This document shows positions 14,694-24,506 of a stretch of DNA of 64,000 nt, piece after piece. Below the pieces are notes generated by a model. The model was not told where the DNA came from and searched no databases. It saw nothing but the letters and a program-made list of their open reading frames with translations. The DNA comes from OLB11 sp041392835 (GTDB taxonomy: Bacteria; Bacteroidota; Bacteroidia; Chitinophagales; Chitinophagaceae), in the NCBI GenBank assembly GCA_041392835.1, contig JAWKLF010000002.1:372001-436000 (forward strand), read 5' to 3'. The stretch's first letter is position 1. The number at the start of each line of letters is the position of its first letter. The translations under genes and the position numbers were made by a program.

Positions 14694-16964
14694 ATGAAAA
14701 CAATTAATTATCTATTCATATTATTCATGTTAAATATTTTAGCATTGTGTAATTCGAAAGATGCAAATTCACAAATCTGTCCAACATCATGTAAAGTACC
14801 TAGCTTAACATTTAATACTGGCACAGATATTAGTGGTACACTCTTACCACTACCAACATCAACTTCACCAAATGTTTTTGACCCCCTTTGGGTTGTTACT
14901 AACGCTCCTTCAAGCTCAGGCTTAACGTTACCTACCATACCAAAAGTAATAGTTCCTCTCTCGGTTTGGGGTGCTTCATCTACTACATATTCTACTATTG
15001 CTTCCAACGCAAGATGGATATCGCCTTTTCCAATTAGTAATTATGCTACCAACAATCCACCTCCAGACAACCCTTTTACATTTACAAGAAAATTCTGTGT
15101 CTGTGATGCAGACACATTTAACTTTAATGGACTAGTTAATGGCGATGATATTGTAAGTGTAGATGTAGATGGAATTGTACTCTTACCATGGACTATTTTT
15201 TCTTCATCACCTCCATATGCCTGGCAATTTGTAAACAACTATAATGTGAATCTATTTTTGTCAGCAGGCTATCATACGTTTAATATTCACCTCCGTAATC
15301 AAGGTGGCTCACTAATGGGCATTAACAATAATTGTACTGTAACTGCTTTATCTGGAGGAAATTTTGAAGCATACCCATGTTGCTATTCTACTGGATCTAT
15401 CAATGGAAGAAAATATAATGATGTCAATCATAATGGTGCGATTGATTTATTTGATACACCTATGTCTGGAATTCAATTTAATTTGACAGGTCCAGGTGGA
15501 ACATTTTCTTCAACAACAAATAGCTTTGGTTATTATAATTTTTCTGGTGTTCCTGCTGGTACATATACATTATCTGAAGTTATACCTACAGGGTGGATTC
15601 CAGTTATTCCCACATTGGGCACAATTCCTGTAACAGTTACAGTTGGAGGCATATTTACAATGGATTTTCTAAATGATACTGCTCCTTGTAATATTCAAGT
15701 TGCAGAATCTCATACAAATAACAGCTGTTATGGTGAGCTCAATGGAACTGCATCAGTTTCTGTATCGGGTGGAACTACTCCTTATACTTATAATTGGACC
15801 CCTGGAAATCCAATTGGAAATGGCACCCCTAATATATCAAATTTGAGTGCTGGTACATATATATGCACTGTTTCAGACGCAAACAATTGTACAAATACAA
15901 TAACAGTTACAATAACTGAGCCTAGCTCAATGGTTGTAACTGCTGCTAATGTACAGGGTTGCACATCTTGTGCAATTCCTTTAGTAGGATCACCTACAGG
16001 TGGTACATTTAGTGTTCCAAATCCTTACACAGGAGCATCTACTTCGTATACATACACGTATACGGATCCTATTACAGGATGTACTGCTACTTCAGCTCCA
16101 GCGTCTATTACAGTGGCTAATAATCTAAATGTTACAGGTCTAACAGTAACTGGCACTACAGGTAGTTCGGCTACTTTAACTTGGGATAATATACCTTGTA
16201 TAGCTTGGTACACGATTCGATATAGAGAAGTAGGTATATCAACTTGGACACTAGCTACTATCGGCACATCATCAAAAACAATTACAGGCCTGTCGTCCAA
16301 TACAATGTATGAAGTGGAAATTAGTGCAAATTGCTCTGGAACAATTGCCAACAACTTCTCATCATCCATTTCGTTTACCACAGACGCACCTTGTCCAGAG
16401 CCATCTGGATTTGGCATATCCTATCATCCAACAGATAATGGAAGGGTTACTATTAGTTGGAGTGCTGGTGTTGGGATAGGTTTTAATTATCGTTATAGAA
16501 TATTTGGCACAACTGCGTGGTTGCCATCCAGTGCAGGTGGAAGTGCATCTACCAATGCAAAGACTATTACTGGATTAACTCATTGCGAAACCTATGAAAT
16601 TCAAGTAAAGCAAAAGTGTTCCTTATTAGATCATAGCGTTTGGAGCCCATCTTATATTTTTACTACCAATTGTCCTAAGCCATCTAACCAATCTTCAATT
16701 CAAGATGTACTAACGGAAGATATAAGTATATATCCTAATCCAGTAGACAATGTGCTAACTATTGAAATAGTTGAAACAGAAGAACATCAAACTCGTATTC
16801 TCGTAATGGACGCTATGGGTAAAATGCTGAAACAAGTTCAAACGACAACTGTAGTTGGAAGTAATAATACCTCTATCGATATGAGTGAGTATCCTCATGG
16901 TTTATATATCGTTCAAATATTTAGTAACAACGTTTTAAAGTCGACCCAAAAAGTAACCAAATAA
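14694..16964 (+). CDS. T9SS-sorted multidomain surface protein
   Basis: 756-aa secreted protein. A signal peptide covers about residues 1-26, followed by a Cys-containing beta-rich N-terminal region to about 230. Next come an SdrD_B-like domain (234-328, GRKYNDVNHNGAID), a SprB-type repeat (334-410, GGTTPYTYNW, LSAGTYICTVSDANNC), two fibronectin-III-like domains (478-565 and 567-660, each closing SFTT or IFTT), and a type-A T9SS sorting domain (675-756, ISIYPNPVDN and HGLYIVQIF). It is expected on the cell surface or released, as an adhesin-like protein. The ATG at 14694 follows leader copy 2. Confidence 0.92.
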   Translation: MKTINYLFILFMLNILALCNSKDANSQICPTSCKVPSLTFNTGTDISGTLLPLPTSTSPNVFDPLWVVTNAPSSSGLTLPTIPKVIVPLSVWGASSTTYSTIASNARWISPFPISNYATNNPPPDNPFTFTRKFCVCDADTFNFNGLVNGDDIVSVDVDGIVLLPWTIFSSSPPYAWQFVNNYNVNLFLSAGYHTFNIHLRNQGGSLMGINNNCTVTALSGGNFEAYPCCYSTGSINGRKYNDVNHNGAIDLFDTPMSGIQFNLTGPGGTFSSTTNSFGYYNFSGVPAGTYTLSEVIPTGWIPVIPTLGTIPVTVTVGGIFTMDFLNDTAPCNIQVAESHTNNSCYGELNGTASVSVSGGTTPYTYNWTPGNPIGNGTPNISNLSAGTYICTVSDANNCTNTITVTITEPSSMVVTAANVQGCTSCAIPLVGSPTGGTFSVPNPYTGASTSYTYTYTDPITGCTATSAPASITVANNLNVTGLTVTGTTGSSATLTWDNIPCIAWYTIRYREVGISTWTLATIGTSSKTITGLSSNTMYEVEISANCSGTIANNFSSSISFTTDAPCPEPSGFGISYHPTDNGRVTISWSAGVGIGFNYRYRIFGTTAWLPSSAGGSASTNAKTITGLTHCETYEIQVKQKCSLLDHSVWSPSYIFTTNCPKPSNQSSIQDVLTEDISIYPNPVDNVLTIEIVETEEHQTRILVMDAMGKMLKQVQTTTVVGSNNTSIDMSEYPHGLYIVQIFSNNVLKSTQKVTK

Positions 16965-16991
16965 GATCAACCCCATTTTGATACTTTCTTA

Positions 16992-17027
16992 AGAGGTTAT
17001 CTAAAAATTGGATAACCTCTTTTTTTA
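16992..17027 (+). terminator. terminator after the surface-protein gene
   Basis: Ten-base stem AGAGGTTATC / GATAACCTCT at 16992-17001 and 17011-17020, followed by seven T. Confidence 0.9.
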
Positions 17028-17060
17028 TTTATAGAAAATCTATTTGATTATTTTCACAAA

Positions 17061-18172
17061 TCAACTACGCTTTCTATAATTCAATACTGCCCAAACATTA
17101 AAAATCAAGCCTATAACAAACATATATACAAGATGATGGCTTACATCTATCAGACTACTTCCACGCACCATAACCATACGCATGACTTTGATAAAATGGC
17201 TAACCGGAAAGCAATAGGTAACAAACTTTGCCCATTCGGGCATGCTATCCAAATTCGTAAATAAGCCACTCATCATATTTAATATGTTTAAAAAGAAAAA
17301 TGCTAAGGACATAACTTGCTGTTGCGTTTCGCTATAGGTACTCAGCAACAAACCAAAACCTATAAGCGCAAATAAATAAACAAACACACCGGCAAATAAT
17401 GTCCCAAAACTACCTACTGGAAATACACCGTAAAAAGCATAAGCAATAAATAAGCCTATAGTAAACACAACGATAGATAAAAGATAAAAAGGTACTAACT
17501 TCCCTATGATAAAATGATATTTTTTTATTGGTGTTACATTTATCTGTTCTATAGTTCCTATTTCTTTTCGTTGACCATATTAAAGGCCGCCTGCATAAGT
17601 CCAATACCTGTAATGAGATTGACCAATATGCCAGGCACAATAAAAATATAATAATTTAAAAATGGGTTATACCAATGTGTAGATATAACACGCACGGAAG
17701 CCAGGTTTAGTTGTGGCATCACATATTTTTCGGTCCATTCTTTGTTAAAGTCCGATATAATTTGCCCAAGATAAGAACCAGACAAACCTCCTTTTACACC
17801 CTCTATTGCATTTATTTGCAGGTCTATTTTTTCTCTTCCTTCTCGTATCAGATTTTTTTCAAAGTGATTGGGGATTTCGATGGCCACATCGGCCAAATCA
17901 TGTTCTATGTAATTTAATGCTTCCTGATTATTTTTTGCTGTAGCATATAATTTAAAATGACCAGAAGCCGTAATTTTTTTTATAAGCTGTTGTGAAGTGC
18001 TTGAATAGTCATTATCTACTACAACCAATGAAATATTTTTTACAGAAAAATTAGCTGCCATAGGCAACAAAATAAGCTGAATAATAGGTGCTATCAAAAG
18101 CATTCTCACTAAGCCCTTACGTCTTTTTAGCTGATTAAATTCTTTTTCTAATATAAAATAAAGGCTTCTCAT
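17061..18172 (-). pseudogene. ABC-2 type permease, one-base frameshift
   Basis: Export permease of about 370 aa if intact, split in two frames. The first part (17558-18172, 204 aa) gives the N-terminal span, the extracytoplasmic domain and the start of the second membrane block (ending FNMVNEKK). The rest continues one frame back as EIGTIEQINVTPIKKYHF and runs to the stop at 17061, with the remaining spans. The break is at 17565-17568, where the coding strand has four A and five would restore the frame. The last product in the TetR-TolC-HlyD-ABC operon, equivalent to YbhR/YbhS. It may be a sequencing indel, a real lesion or, less likely, -1 slippage. Confidence 0.85.
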
Positions 18173-19281
18173 TATTCCTGCAATCTGATTTTAAATTTCT
18201 TGATACTAAGGGCCAACAATACTATCGTCATGAAAACTAAGATGGACATTTCTTTCCAAACGCTAAAAAAACCAAGCCCTTTAAGCATCACATCTTTTAT
18301 GATAATAAAATACCACCTGCTAGGTACTATATTGGACAATAGTTGAAGCCCTATAGGCATATTTTCAATTGGAAACATAAATCCAGTAAGCAACAATGTT
18401 GGAAGCATCATGCCGAGCAAAGAAGTCATCATAGCTGCTTGTTGCGACTTTGCGGATGTACTGATAAGCAAGCCTATAGCCAATGATGTCAAAATAAATA
18501 ATGTGCTTGCAAAAACAAGTAAAAGAATGCTCCCTTTTATTTCTAAACCCAACATGGTAACGCTTAATATCAATATCAATAATAAATTGAGAATACTAAT
18601 AATAAGATAAGGCATAAGTTTTGAAATAATTATATATATAGGTTTAAATGGTGATACCAATAAAATTTCCATCGTACCCATTTCTTTTTCTTTGACAATC
18701 GAAACTGAACTCATCATAGTACATACTAGCATTAAAACCAAAGCTATAACACCAGGAACAAAATTGTAAGCACCTTTTAATTCTGGGTTATACAACATTC
18801 TTACTTCTGGTATGATTTGTATTGCATTTTCAGCATTTTTACTTGTACTCATAAGATAATCTTGTATACTATTTTGCAAATAGTTACTAATAGCTGTAGC
18901 CTCATTGGGATCAGTAGCATCTGTAATAATTTGTATTTGAGAATTTTTTTGTTTTAGAAGGTTATCTCCAAAATCATTTGGTATCACTATAGTTCCTTTT
19001 ATGATATCCTTTCTAAATAATTCATCAGCTATTTTTGGATTTTTCACTATTTGGTACACATCAAAATATGTATTTGCATTGATTTTATCAATCATTAAGG
19101 CACTAGCTTCGTTTCTAGCATAATCTACTATAGCAATTTTTGAGTTTTTTATTTCATTGGTTAACGCAAAACCAAACAATACTATTTGGGCTATAGGCAT
19201 TCCAAACAAGAGCAACAGAGATTTTCTATCTCTAAAGACATGTTTAAATTCTTTTCGTATAAATACTACCAATTGTTTCAC
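18172..19281 (-). CDS. ABC-2 type transporter permease
   Basis: 369 aa: an N-terminal membrane span (about 21-40), a large extracytoplasmic domain to about 170, then five spans containing the ABC-2 motif VKEKEMGTMEILLVSPFKP near 195-213. Member of the YbhS/YhhJ branch that forms heterodimers with a sister permease, here the frameshifted gene one base downstream (start and stop overlap). With the two ATPases, the HlyD protein and TolC upstream it would form a trans-envelope exporter for a hydrophobic or toxic compound. Confidence 0.92.
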   Translation of the reverse strand: MKQLVVFIRKEFKHVFRDRKSLLLLFGMPIAQIVLFGFALTNEIKNSKIAIVDYARNEASALMIDKINANTYFDVYQIVKNPKIADELFRKDIIKGTIVIPNDFGDNLLKQKNSQIQIITDATDPNEATAISNYLQNSIQDYLMSTSKNAENAIQIIPEVRMLYNPELKGAYNFVPGVIALVLMLVCTMMSSVSIVKEKEMGTMEILLVSPFKPIYIIISKLMPYLIISILNLLLILILSVTMLGLEIKGSILLLVFASTLFILTSLAIGLLISTSAKSQQAAMMTSLLGMMLPTLLLTGFMFPIENMPIGLQLLSNIVPSRWYFIIIKDVMLKGLGFFSVWKEMSILVFMTIVLLALSIKKFKIRLQE

Positions 19282-19283
19282 TT

Positions 19284-20021
19284 CTATTCTGTTCTTTTTG
19301 CTTTTCTTGCCAAAGCATAAAATACGTCTTCCATGCTTTGCACTTGCATTTGTTTTTTTAAATTGTTTGGACTATCTAATGCTTCTATAACACCATCCAC
19401 CATGATAGAAACACGATTACAATATTCAGCCTCATCCATATAATGTGTAGTTACAAACACAGTTACATATTGGCTTGCGGCATAATAAATTAAATCCCAA
19501 AATTGCCTACGAGTTACCGGGTCCACGCCTCCGGTAGGTTCATCCAGAAATACAATTTTGGGCTCATGGACTAATGCTACACTAAATGACAATTTTTGTT
19601 TCCAACCCAATGGCAACTCGGCAACCAATTTATTAGCTTCTTTGGTAAGTCCTAATTCAGATAGCAATTCGTCCGTTTTGGATTTTATTTTTTTTATACT
19701 TAGTCCATAGATGCCTGCATAAAAACGAATATTTTCTTTTATCGTCAAATCCTCATACAACGAAAATCGTTGGCTCATATAGCCAATATTTTTTTTAATC
19801 TTTTCGTTTTCTTTATATACATCAAAACCTGCCACAGTGGCTTCTCCCGAAGTGGGCATACTCAATCCACAAAGCATACGCATAGCGGTGGTTTTGCCTG
19901 CACCATTGGCTCCCAAAAATCCAAATATTTCTCCTTTGGCAACAGAAAACGTAAGCTCCCTTGCTGCTATAAAGTGGCCAAACGCCTTAGTTAAATTGTG
20001 TGTACTTATGACGGTTTCCAT
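19284..20021 (-). CDS. ABC transporter ATP-binding protein (second NBD)
   Basis: About 245 aa from the ATG at 20021; an earlier in-frame ATG at 20051 would add ten residues and deepen the overlap with the upstream gene. Walker A is GANGAGKTT, Walker B is IVFLDEPTGG. The ABC signature is degenerate (LPLGWKQKL instead of LSGGQ), as in the second half of E. coli YbhF. This suggests an asymmetric ATPase pair in which the upstream protein, with an intact LSGG, supplies the active composite site. Ends two bases before the permease gene. Confidence 0.92.
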   Translation of the reverse strand: METVISTHNLTKAFGHFIAARELTFSVAKGEIFGFLGANGAGKTTAMRMLCGLSMPTSGEATVAGFDVYKENEKIKKNIGYMSQRFSLYEDLTIKENIRFYAGIYGLSIKKIKSKTDELLSELGLTKEANKLVAELPLGWKQKLSFSVALVHEPKIVFLDEPTGGVDPVTRRQFWDLIYYAASQYVTVFVTTHYMDEAEYCNRVSIMVDGVIEALDSPNNLKKQMQVQSMEDVFYALARKAKRTE

Positions 20022-20923
20022 TCGTTTGTATTTAATAATTGGATAAAACAATCTTCGAGCGTTGGTGTAATTTTTTGTATCGTAAAGGATTCATCATCTA
20101 AAAATTGAGATTCTATATCCGACACTGTAGAATCTTCTTTTAAAGTAATATGAATATTATTTCCAAAGGCAAAACAAGATGCAGTAAGGGGATGTGCACG
20201 CAGTTTTAAAAGTGTTTTATAAGCATCTGCTCCATTTACACCATATAGGTTTTGTGTATATTGCTCAATAAATTGCTGGGGCTTGTTTTTTGATAATATA
20301 GTTCCATTTTGCATAAAAGCTACTTGATCACAAAGCGAAGCTTCATCCATATATGGTGTGCTAACTAAAATTGTTAAGCCTTGCTTTTGCAAATTTTTTA
20401 GCATGGTCCAAAATTCCTTTCTAGAAACCACATCAACACCTGTAGTAGGTTCGTCTAAAAAAAGTGCAAGTGGTTTATGAATTAAAGCGCAACAAAGTGC
20501 TAATTTTTGTTTCATACCACCACTTAACTTTCCCGCTTTTCTATTTTTAAATGGTTCTAATTGTTGATATATATCTTTTATCAAATGATAATTAGATTGT
20601 ATACTCGTATTGAAAACCGTTGCAAAAAAGTTTAAATTTTCTTCTACTGTTAAATCGAGGTATAAGGAAAATTTTCCAGGCATATAACCTACATGTTTTC
20701 TTATTTCTTTAAACTGAGTTACTACATCAAAATTACTTACAGAGGCCTGACCCGTGTCTGGTAAAAGTAGGGTTGTCAGTATACGAAACAAGGTGCTTTT
20801 ACCAGCACCATCAGGACCTATAAGCCCAACTATTTCGCCCTCATTTACATTTAAAGAAATATCCTTTAAGGCTTGTACAGTACCTTTATTATACGTTTTT
20901 GATATATTATTTATACTAATCAA
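20006..20923 (-). CDS. ABC transporter ATP-binding protein (first NBD)
   Basis: 305 aa. Walker A is GPDGAGKST, the signature LSGGMKQK is intact, Walker B is ALFLDEPTTGVD, and the H-loop His is replaced (LVSTPYMDEA has Pro where TTHYMDEA is usual). It corresponds to the N-terminal half of the fused YbhF ATPase; here the two halves are separate, overlapping genes. A C-terminal extension beyond residue 220 is usual in drug-export ATPases. Operon member between hlyD and the second ATPase. Confidence 0.92.
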   Translation of the reverse strand: MISINNISKTYNKGTVQALKDISLNVNEGEIVGLIGPDGAGKSTLFRILTTLLLPDTGQASVSNFDVVTQFKEIRKHVGYMPGKFSLYLDLTVEENLNFFATVFNTSIQSNYHLIKDIYQQLEPFKNRKAGKLSGGMKQKLALCCALIHKPLALFLDEPTTGVDVVSRKEFWTMLKNLQKQGLTILVSTPYMDEASLCDQVAFMQNGTILSKNKPQQFIEQYTQNLYGVNGADAYKTLLKLRAHPLTASCFAFGNNIHITLKEDSTVSDIESQFLDDESFTIQKITPTLEDCFIQLLNTNEWKPS

Positions 20924-20927
20924 TTTG

Positions 20928-21866
20928 CTATTGAATTTCTATTTCACCATACATACCAATTTTCAAAAAGCCATCATTGGCAACTCTCACTTTCGTTGCA
21001 TATACCAAATTGGCTCTCTCATTTTTTGTCAAAATCGTTTTAGGAGTAAATTCAGCTTTACTACTAACCCAGCTTATACGTCCATTGTATTCTTTTTGTG
21101 TTTCTGCTTGGTCTGTAAACACTTTTACCGTTTGTCCTAATTTGATTTGAGCCAGCTGATCGCCTGTTATATATACTCTTAGTGTCATGGTGTCCATATT
21201 GGCTATTTTAAAGATTGGCTTACCCAAAGTAAGCATTTCGCCTTTACTGGCATATTTAGACAACACAGTACCGCGTATTGGCGAAATAATTTCGCCTTTA
21301 CTGATTTGGTTTCTTATCTGTGCTATAGATTTCTGAAGGGGTGCTTGCTCACTCAAAATGCTTCTATTTTGAGTTTGAACAGCTGTAACCTGAACATTTA
21401 ATTGTTGCTTAGTTACAAGTACTTGTTTGTTCAGTTGGTCAATTTGTGCAAGAATATCATCTAACTGTTTTTGTGTAGCGGCATCAGCTTTTACTAAGTT
21501 GCTTACTCTTATTTTTTCTTTTTGAAGCTGCGAAAGCTGCGACTGCAAAACTTGCAATTGCTTTTGAATTAATTTGACTTGTTCATGAGGGCTTGACGTT
21601 TTTTGACTAAGTGCCTTTACACTTGCTTCTATTTGTTCTGCTTTCAACTTGTCATTACTCACATCAATTTGCCCTACAGTTTGGTTTTCTTGTAGTATGA
21701 CACCCTCTTCCAAGGTTAGCATTAGGATTTTACCATTTACTTCGGAGGATACAATGACTTCGTCGGCTTCAAAAGAACCAGAAGCGTCGCGTGCTTTTTC
21801 GTTTCGGCAAGCATATAAAAAACTGGCTAAACAGATAATAGAAAATAAGTTTATTGATTTTGACAT
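20928..21866 (-). CDS. HlyD-family membrane fusion lipoprotein
   Basis: Periplasmic adaptor of the exporter, about 312 aa from the ATG at 21866. An upstream in-frame ATG at 21908 lies inside the tolC-like gene and would bury the signal. The N-terminal signal has a lipobox (LYAC). Then come a biotinyl-lipoyl-like half domain (VNGKILMLTLEEG), a long coiled-coil hairpin (about 80-190), the second half (ISPIRGTVLSKYASKGE) and a beta-barrel region. It bridges the inner-membrane ABC complex to the outer-membrane factor encoded just upstream; homologous in role to YbhG. Confidence 0.9.
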   Translation of the reverse strand: MSKSINLFSIICLASFLYACRNEKARDASGSFEADEVIVSSEVNGKILMLTLEEGVILQENQTVGQIDVSNDKLKAEQIEASVKALSQKTSSPHEQVKLIQKQLQVLQSQLSQLQKEKIRVSNLVKADAATQKQLDDILAQIDQLNKQVLVTKQQLNVQVTAVQTQNRSILSEQAPLQKSIAQIRNQISKGEIISPIRGTVLSKYASKGEMLTLGKPIFKIANMDTMTLRVYITGDQLAQIKLGQTVKVFTDQAETQKEYNGRISWVSSKAEFTPKTILTKNERANLVYATKVRVANDGFLKIGMYGEIEIQ

Positions 21867-21876
21867 AATATATTTT

Positions 21877-23142
21877 TTAATTTTTTCCTGTATTAAATTG
21901 AATTGCATATTGCGTAGTTAGTAATTGAAGCGCATGCAGCAATTTGTTTTGCCGAGCCTGGTCTTCTGCATTTACTTCTTTTATATAGTCATTGGCGGTG
22001 ATGACTCCACTGGCCAATTGTGCATTTGCGGTTTGTTTAATCTGATTTCTTAATGCAATAATTTTTTCATCACTTAGTAGTAACTGTTTTATTTTTTGTA
22101 TATCCGAAATCATTTGCAGGCTATTGTTTTGAATGGCAAATTCAAACAACTCTTTCTGTATATCATTGCTTTTTTGATCCAGTTTCAACAATGACATTTC
22201 GTTTTTTCTGTTGATTATGTTGTTTATGCTCCAATTCATTCGCACACCACCTATAAGGAAAGGATTTAATTGGGTATTTAAAAAATTTAAAGGCGATGGC
22301 TGACCAAAACCGGTTTGCGCAAATAGACTTAGTTTGGGTAGCGATTTGTTTTTTACTAACACTGTTTGACTTTGCAAGGCTGCTTTTTTACTTTCAAAAA
22401 ACCCAATTTCTGGTCTGCTTATGCTCAACTCAGGTTGTACTTCTTCGGGCATTTTCAACACGGCATGCTCCGACACAGGCTGATTAATATATTTTTCTAA
22501 AATAGAAAAATAGCCATTTCGCATAGATATTAACTCTACTTTTCTTTGTTCGTTTTGCAATATTTGTGCATCTATTTTATCTAAATTAGTACGGTATTCT
22601 ACTCCATTTTTTATGGCGGCCTGTATTCTTTCACGTCCGCTTTGCAAATCCTTATCAACCAAATATGCCAAGGATAATTGTTCATTTACCAACAAGGCCC
22701 CAAAATATAATTGATTGATACGTTCTTTTATTTTGTATAGCTCTACTTCTACATTGGCATTTTGTACGGCATTATTTAGGGTAGCTGTTTGCTTCTGATT
22801 TTTGATAATAAATAAATCGGTCAGGGGCTGCGATATATCTGCCATCAGTTTCCATTGGAAATAACTGGGCGATTTAATATCTATTCCTTGTATGGGAATA
22901 TTAATTTTTGTCACCTCACTCTGTCCTGTAGCCTGACCTTGTATATTGATTTGTGGCAATATCATATTTTCCAGACTTTGTAGATTTAATTGATTGCTCT
23001 GCTGCAGTAAATCTTGTTGTTTTATTAGAGGATAGTTTTCTTGAGCCAGCTTATAGCAGGCTTCTATGCTCAATATCTCCTGCGCTTTTGCTATGCTTGT
23101 ACTGAAAAGAAATAAAAACGAAACTATTTTTTTGAAACTCAT
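21877..23142 (-). CDS. TolC-family outer-membrane efflux protein
   Basis: 421-aa outer-membrane factor with a signal peptide (cleavage near SIAKAQ, residue 21) and two long alpha-helical OEP repeats with TolC-type features (SIEACYKLAQENYPLIKQQ near the N-terminus, SIRPEIGF-like SISRPEIGFFESKKAAL near 240). It provides the outer-membrane channel for the exporter. The start overlaps the end of the TetR gene by four bases, so translation is coupled. Confidence 0.93.
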   Translation of the reverse strand: MSFKKIVSFLFLFSTSIAKAQEILSIEACYKLAQENYPLIKQQDLLQQSNQLNLQSLENMILPQINIQGQATGQSEVTKINIPIQGIDIKSPSYFQWKLMADISQPLTDLFIIKNQKQTATLNNAVQNANVEVELYKIKERINQLYFGALLVNEQLSLAYLVDKDLQSGRERIQAAIKNGVEYRTNLDKIDAQILQNEQRKVELISMRNGYFSILEKYINQPVSEHAVLKMPEEVQPELSISRPEIGFFESKKAALQSQTVLVKNKSLPKLSLFAQTGFGQPSPLNFLNTQLNPFLIGGVRMNWSINNIINRKNEMSLLKLDQKSNDIQKELFEFAIQNNSLQMISDIQKIKQLLLSDEKIIALRNQIKQTANAQLASGVITANDYIKEVNAEDQARQNKLLHALQLLTTQYAIQFNTGKN

Positions 23143-23777
23143 ATATTGGGTTTTTCTGCGTTAAACATATTTTCCATCCACATTGGAATCAATTTGATTC
23201 TATCCTCAAGCAATTGATTATACTGCTTATCATTTAAGCCAACTCGCGTTTTAATAGCGGGCCCAACAATAAAAGGAAACATAATTAGTGACATTAGATT
23301 CAACATGATATGGGCATGATGAACCGGTTTTAATTTTTTATCTTTTATTAATTTATTAAGCTGGTCAAATAAGATATTTCTTGAGGATTGCATGTTTTCT
23401 TTATCCAAAAAAGAGGAAGGATCCTTAGCTATTTGATTCATAACAAAAAGTGGCAAGGAGGGATTTTTTGAAAATTCTTGAAAATACAAGTTCGTTACGT
23501 GTTGGAATTTTTCAAAAATATCCATTTCAGTATCCATAAATAAATGGGCTATACCCTCACGAAAACCCTTTGTGTTTTCAAGCATTATTTGTTTAAATAG
23601 TTGCTCCTTGCTTCTAAAGTAGTAGTTAAGCAAAGCCACATTGATTCCAGCTTCTTGAGCTATTTCGCGTGAGGTCACTGCATGAAAACCTTTTTCTGTA
23701 AACAATTTTCGTGCTGCATGTAGTATCTTTTCTTCTGCGTTAGCGTTCTTTTCTATTTTTTTATTTTTTACAGCCAT
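23139..23777 (-). CDS. TetR-family repressor of the export operon
   Basis: 212 aa. N-terminal TetR helix-turn-helix at about residues 15-62 (ILHAARKLFTEKGFHAVTSR, then INVALLNYYFRSKEQLF); ligand-binding C-terminal part with a conserved MFPF stretch. First gene of the seven-gene operon. Two palindromic sites lie 34-61 bases upstream, so it almost certainly represses its own operon until an exported ligand binds. The gene order recalls E. coli cecR (ybiH)-ybhGFSR. Confidence 0.93.
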   Translation of the reverse strand: MAVKNKKIEKNANAEEKILHAARKLFTEKGFHAVTSREIAQEAGINVALLNYYFRSKEQLFKQIMLENTKGFREGIAHLFMDTEMDIFEKFQHVTNLYFQEFSKNPSLPLFVMNQIAKDPSSFLDKENMQSSRNILFDQLNKLIKDKKLKPVHHAHIMLNLMSLIMFPFIVGPAIKTRVGLNDKQYNQLLEDRIKLIPMWMENMFNAEKPNI

Positions 23778-23810
23778 AGTCTAATATGCAAATATGAATT
23801 TTTTATTTTA

Positions 23811-23838
23811 TTTAAACAATTGTTTAAAACAATTGTTT
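23811..23838 (-). promoter_or_regulatory. tandem palindromic operator of the TetR operon
   Basis: An 18-bp perfect palindrome TTTAAACAATTGTTTAAA (23811-23828) directly adjoins a second AAACAATTGTTT (23827-23838). The two cores are 13 bases apart. They sit just upstream of a near-consensus -7 element (CATATTTG on the minus strand, 23789-23796), so bound repressor would cover the -33 region. Confidence 0.75.
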
Positions 23839-23993
23839 AATGAAATTAATTTCAAATTTTAAGAAAAGAGGGGGCAATTCTTAACTCTCACACAAAAAAT
23901 TATGCACCTGTATACGCAAAATGAGATAACGCTAAGTAATGCAAATAGTTTACTCCTTTTTATTACTTTTACTTATTAAAATAAAATTTCATT

Positions 23994-24506
23994 ATGCCAG
24001 TTATATTACCCGTCAAAGGAGTAGGGCCTCAAATACCAGAATCTTGTTTTGTAGCCCCCAATGCCACCATAGTAGGCGATGTGGTAATGGGCGAAGCATG
24101 TAGTATATGGTTTAATGCTGTTTTACGAGGTGATGTCAATAGCATCCGATTGGGCAACAAGGTCAATGTGCAAGATGGTGCCATAATACACTGCACTTAC
24201 GAAAAAACTAAAGCCATCATAGGCGACCATGTGTCTATTGGGCACAACGCTTTAGTGCATGGATGTGAAATAAAAAATAATGTCCTGATTGGTATGGGTG
24301 CTATAGTAATGGATAATGCAATAGTAGAAAGCAATACCATCATAGCAGCAGGAGCTGTAGTTTTAGAAAATATGAAGTGTGAAGGCGGCAGTATTTATGC
24401 CGGCGTGCCAGCCAAAAAGGTAAAAGATATTTCGGAAGAACTGATACATGGGGAAATAAATCGTATAGCAAATAAATACACCATGTATAGCAGTTGGTTT
24501 AAATAA
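23994..24506 (+). CDS. gamma-carbonic-anhydrase-like acyltransferase-fold protein
   Basis: 170-aa left-handed beta-helix protein of the YrdA/PaaY/CaiE group of gamma carbonic anhydrases. Hexapeptide repeats run from about residue 25 to 145. The zinc-ligand pattern is present: His66 (IIHCT), His84 (SIGHNA) and His89 (VHGC), and VLRGDVNSIRLG is the usual subunit-interface motif. Trimeric cytosolic metalloprotein; carbonic anhydrase activity in this subgroup is often weak or unproven. Abuts the convergent M1 peptidase gene. Confidence 0.88.
   Translation: MPVILPVKGVGPQIPESCFVAPNATIVGDVVMGEACSIWFNAVLRGDVNSIRLGNKVNVQDGAIIHCTYEKTKAIIGDHVSIGHNALVHGCEIKNNVLIGMGAIVMDNAIVESNTIIAAGAVVLENMKCEGGSIYAGVPAKKVKDISEELIHGEINRIANKYTMYSSWFK

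Noticed and set aside
17565..17568. Programmed -1 ribosomal frameshift in the permease
   Set aside because: There is no proper X XXY YYZ slippery heptamer in frame and no reason for recoding a transporter; an indel explains it more simply.
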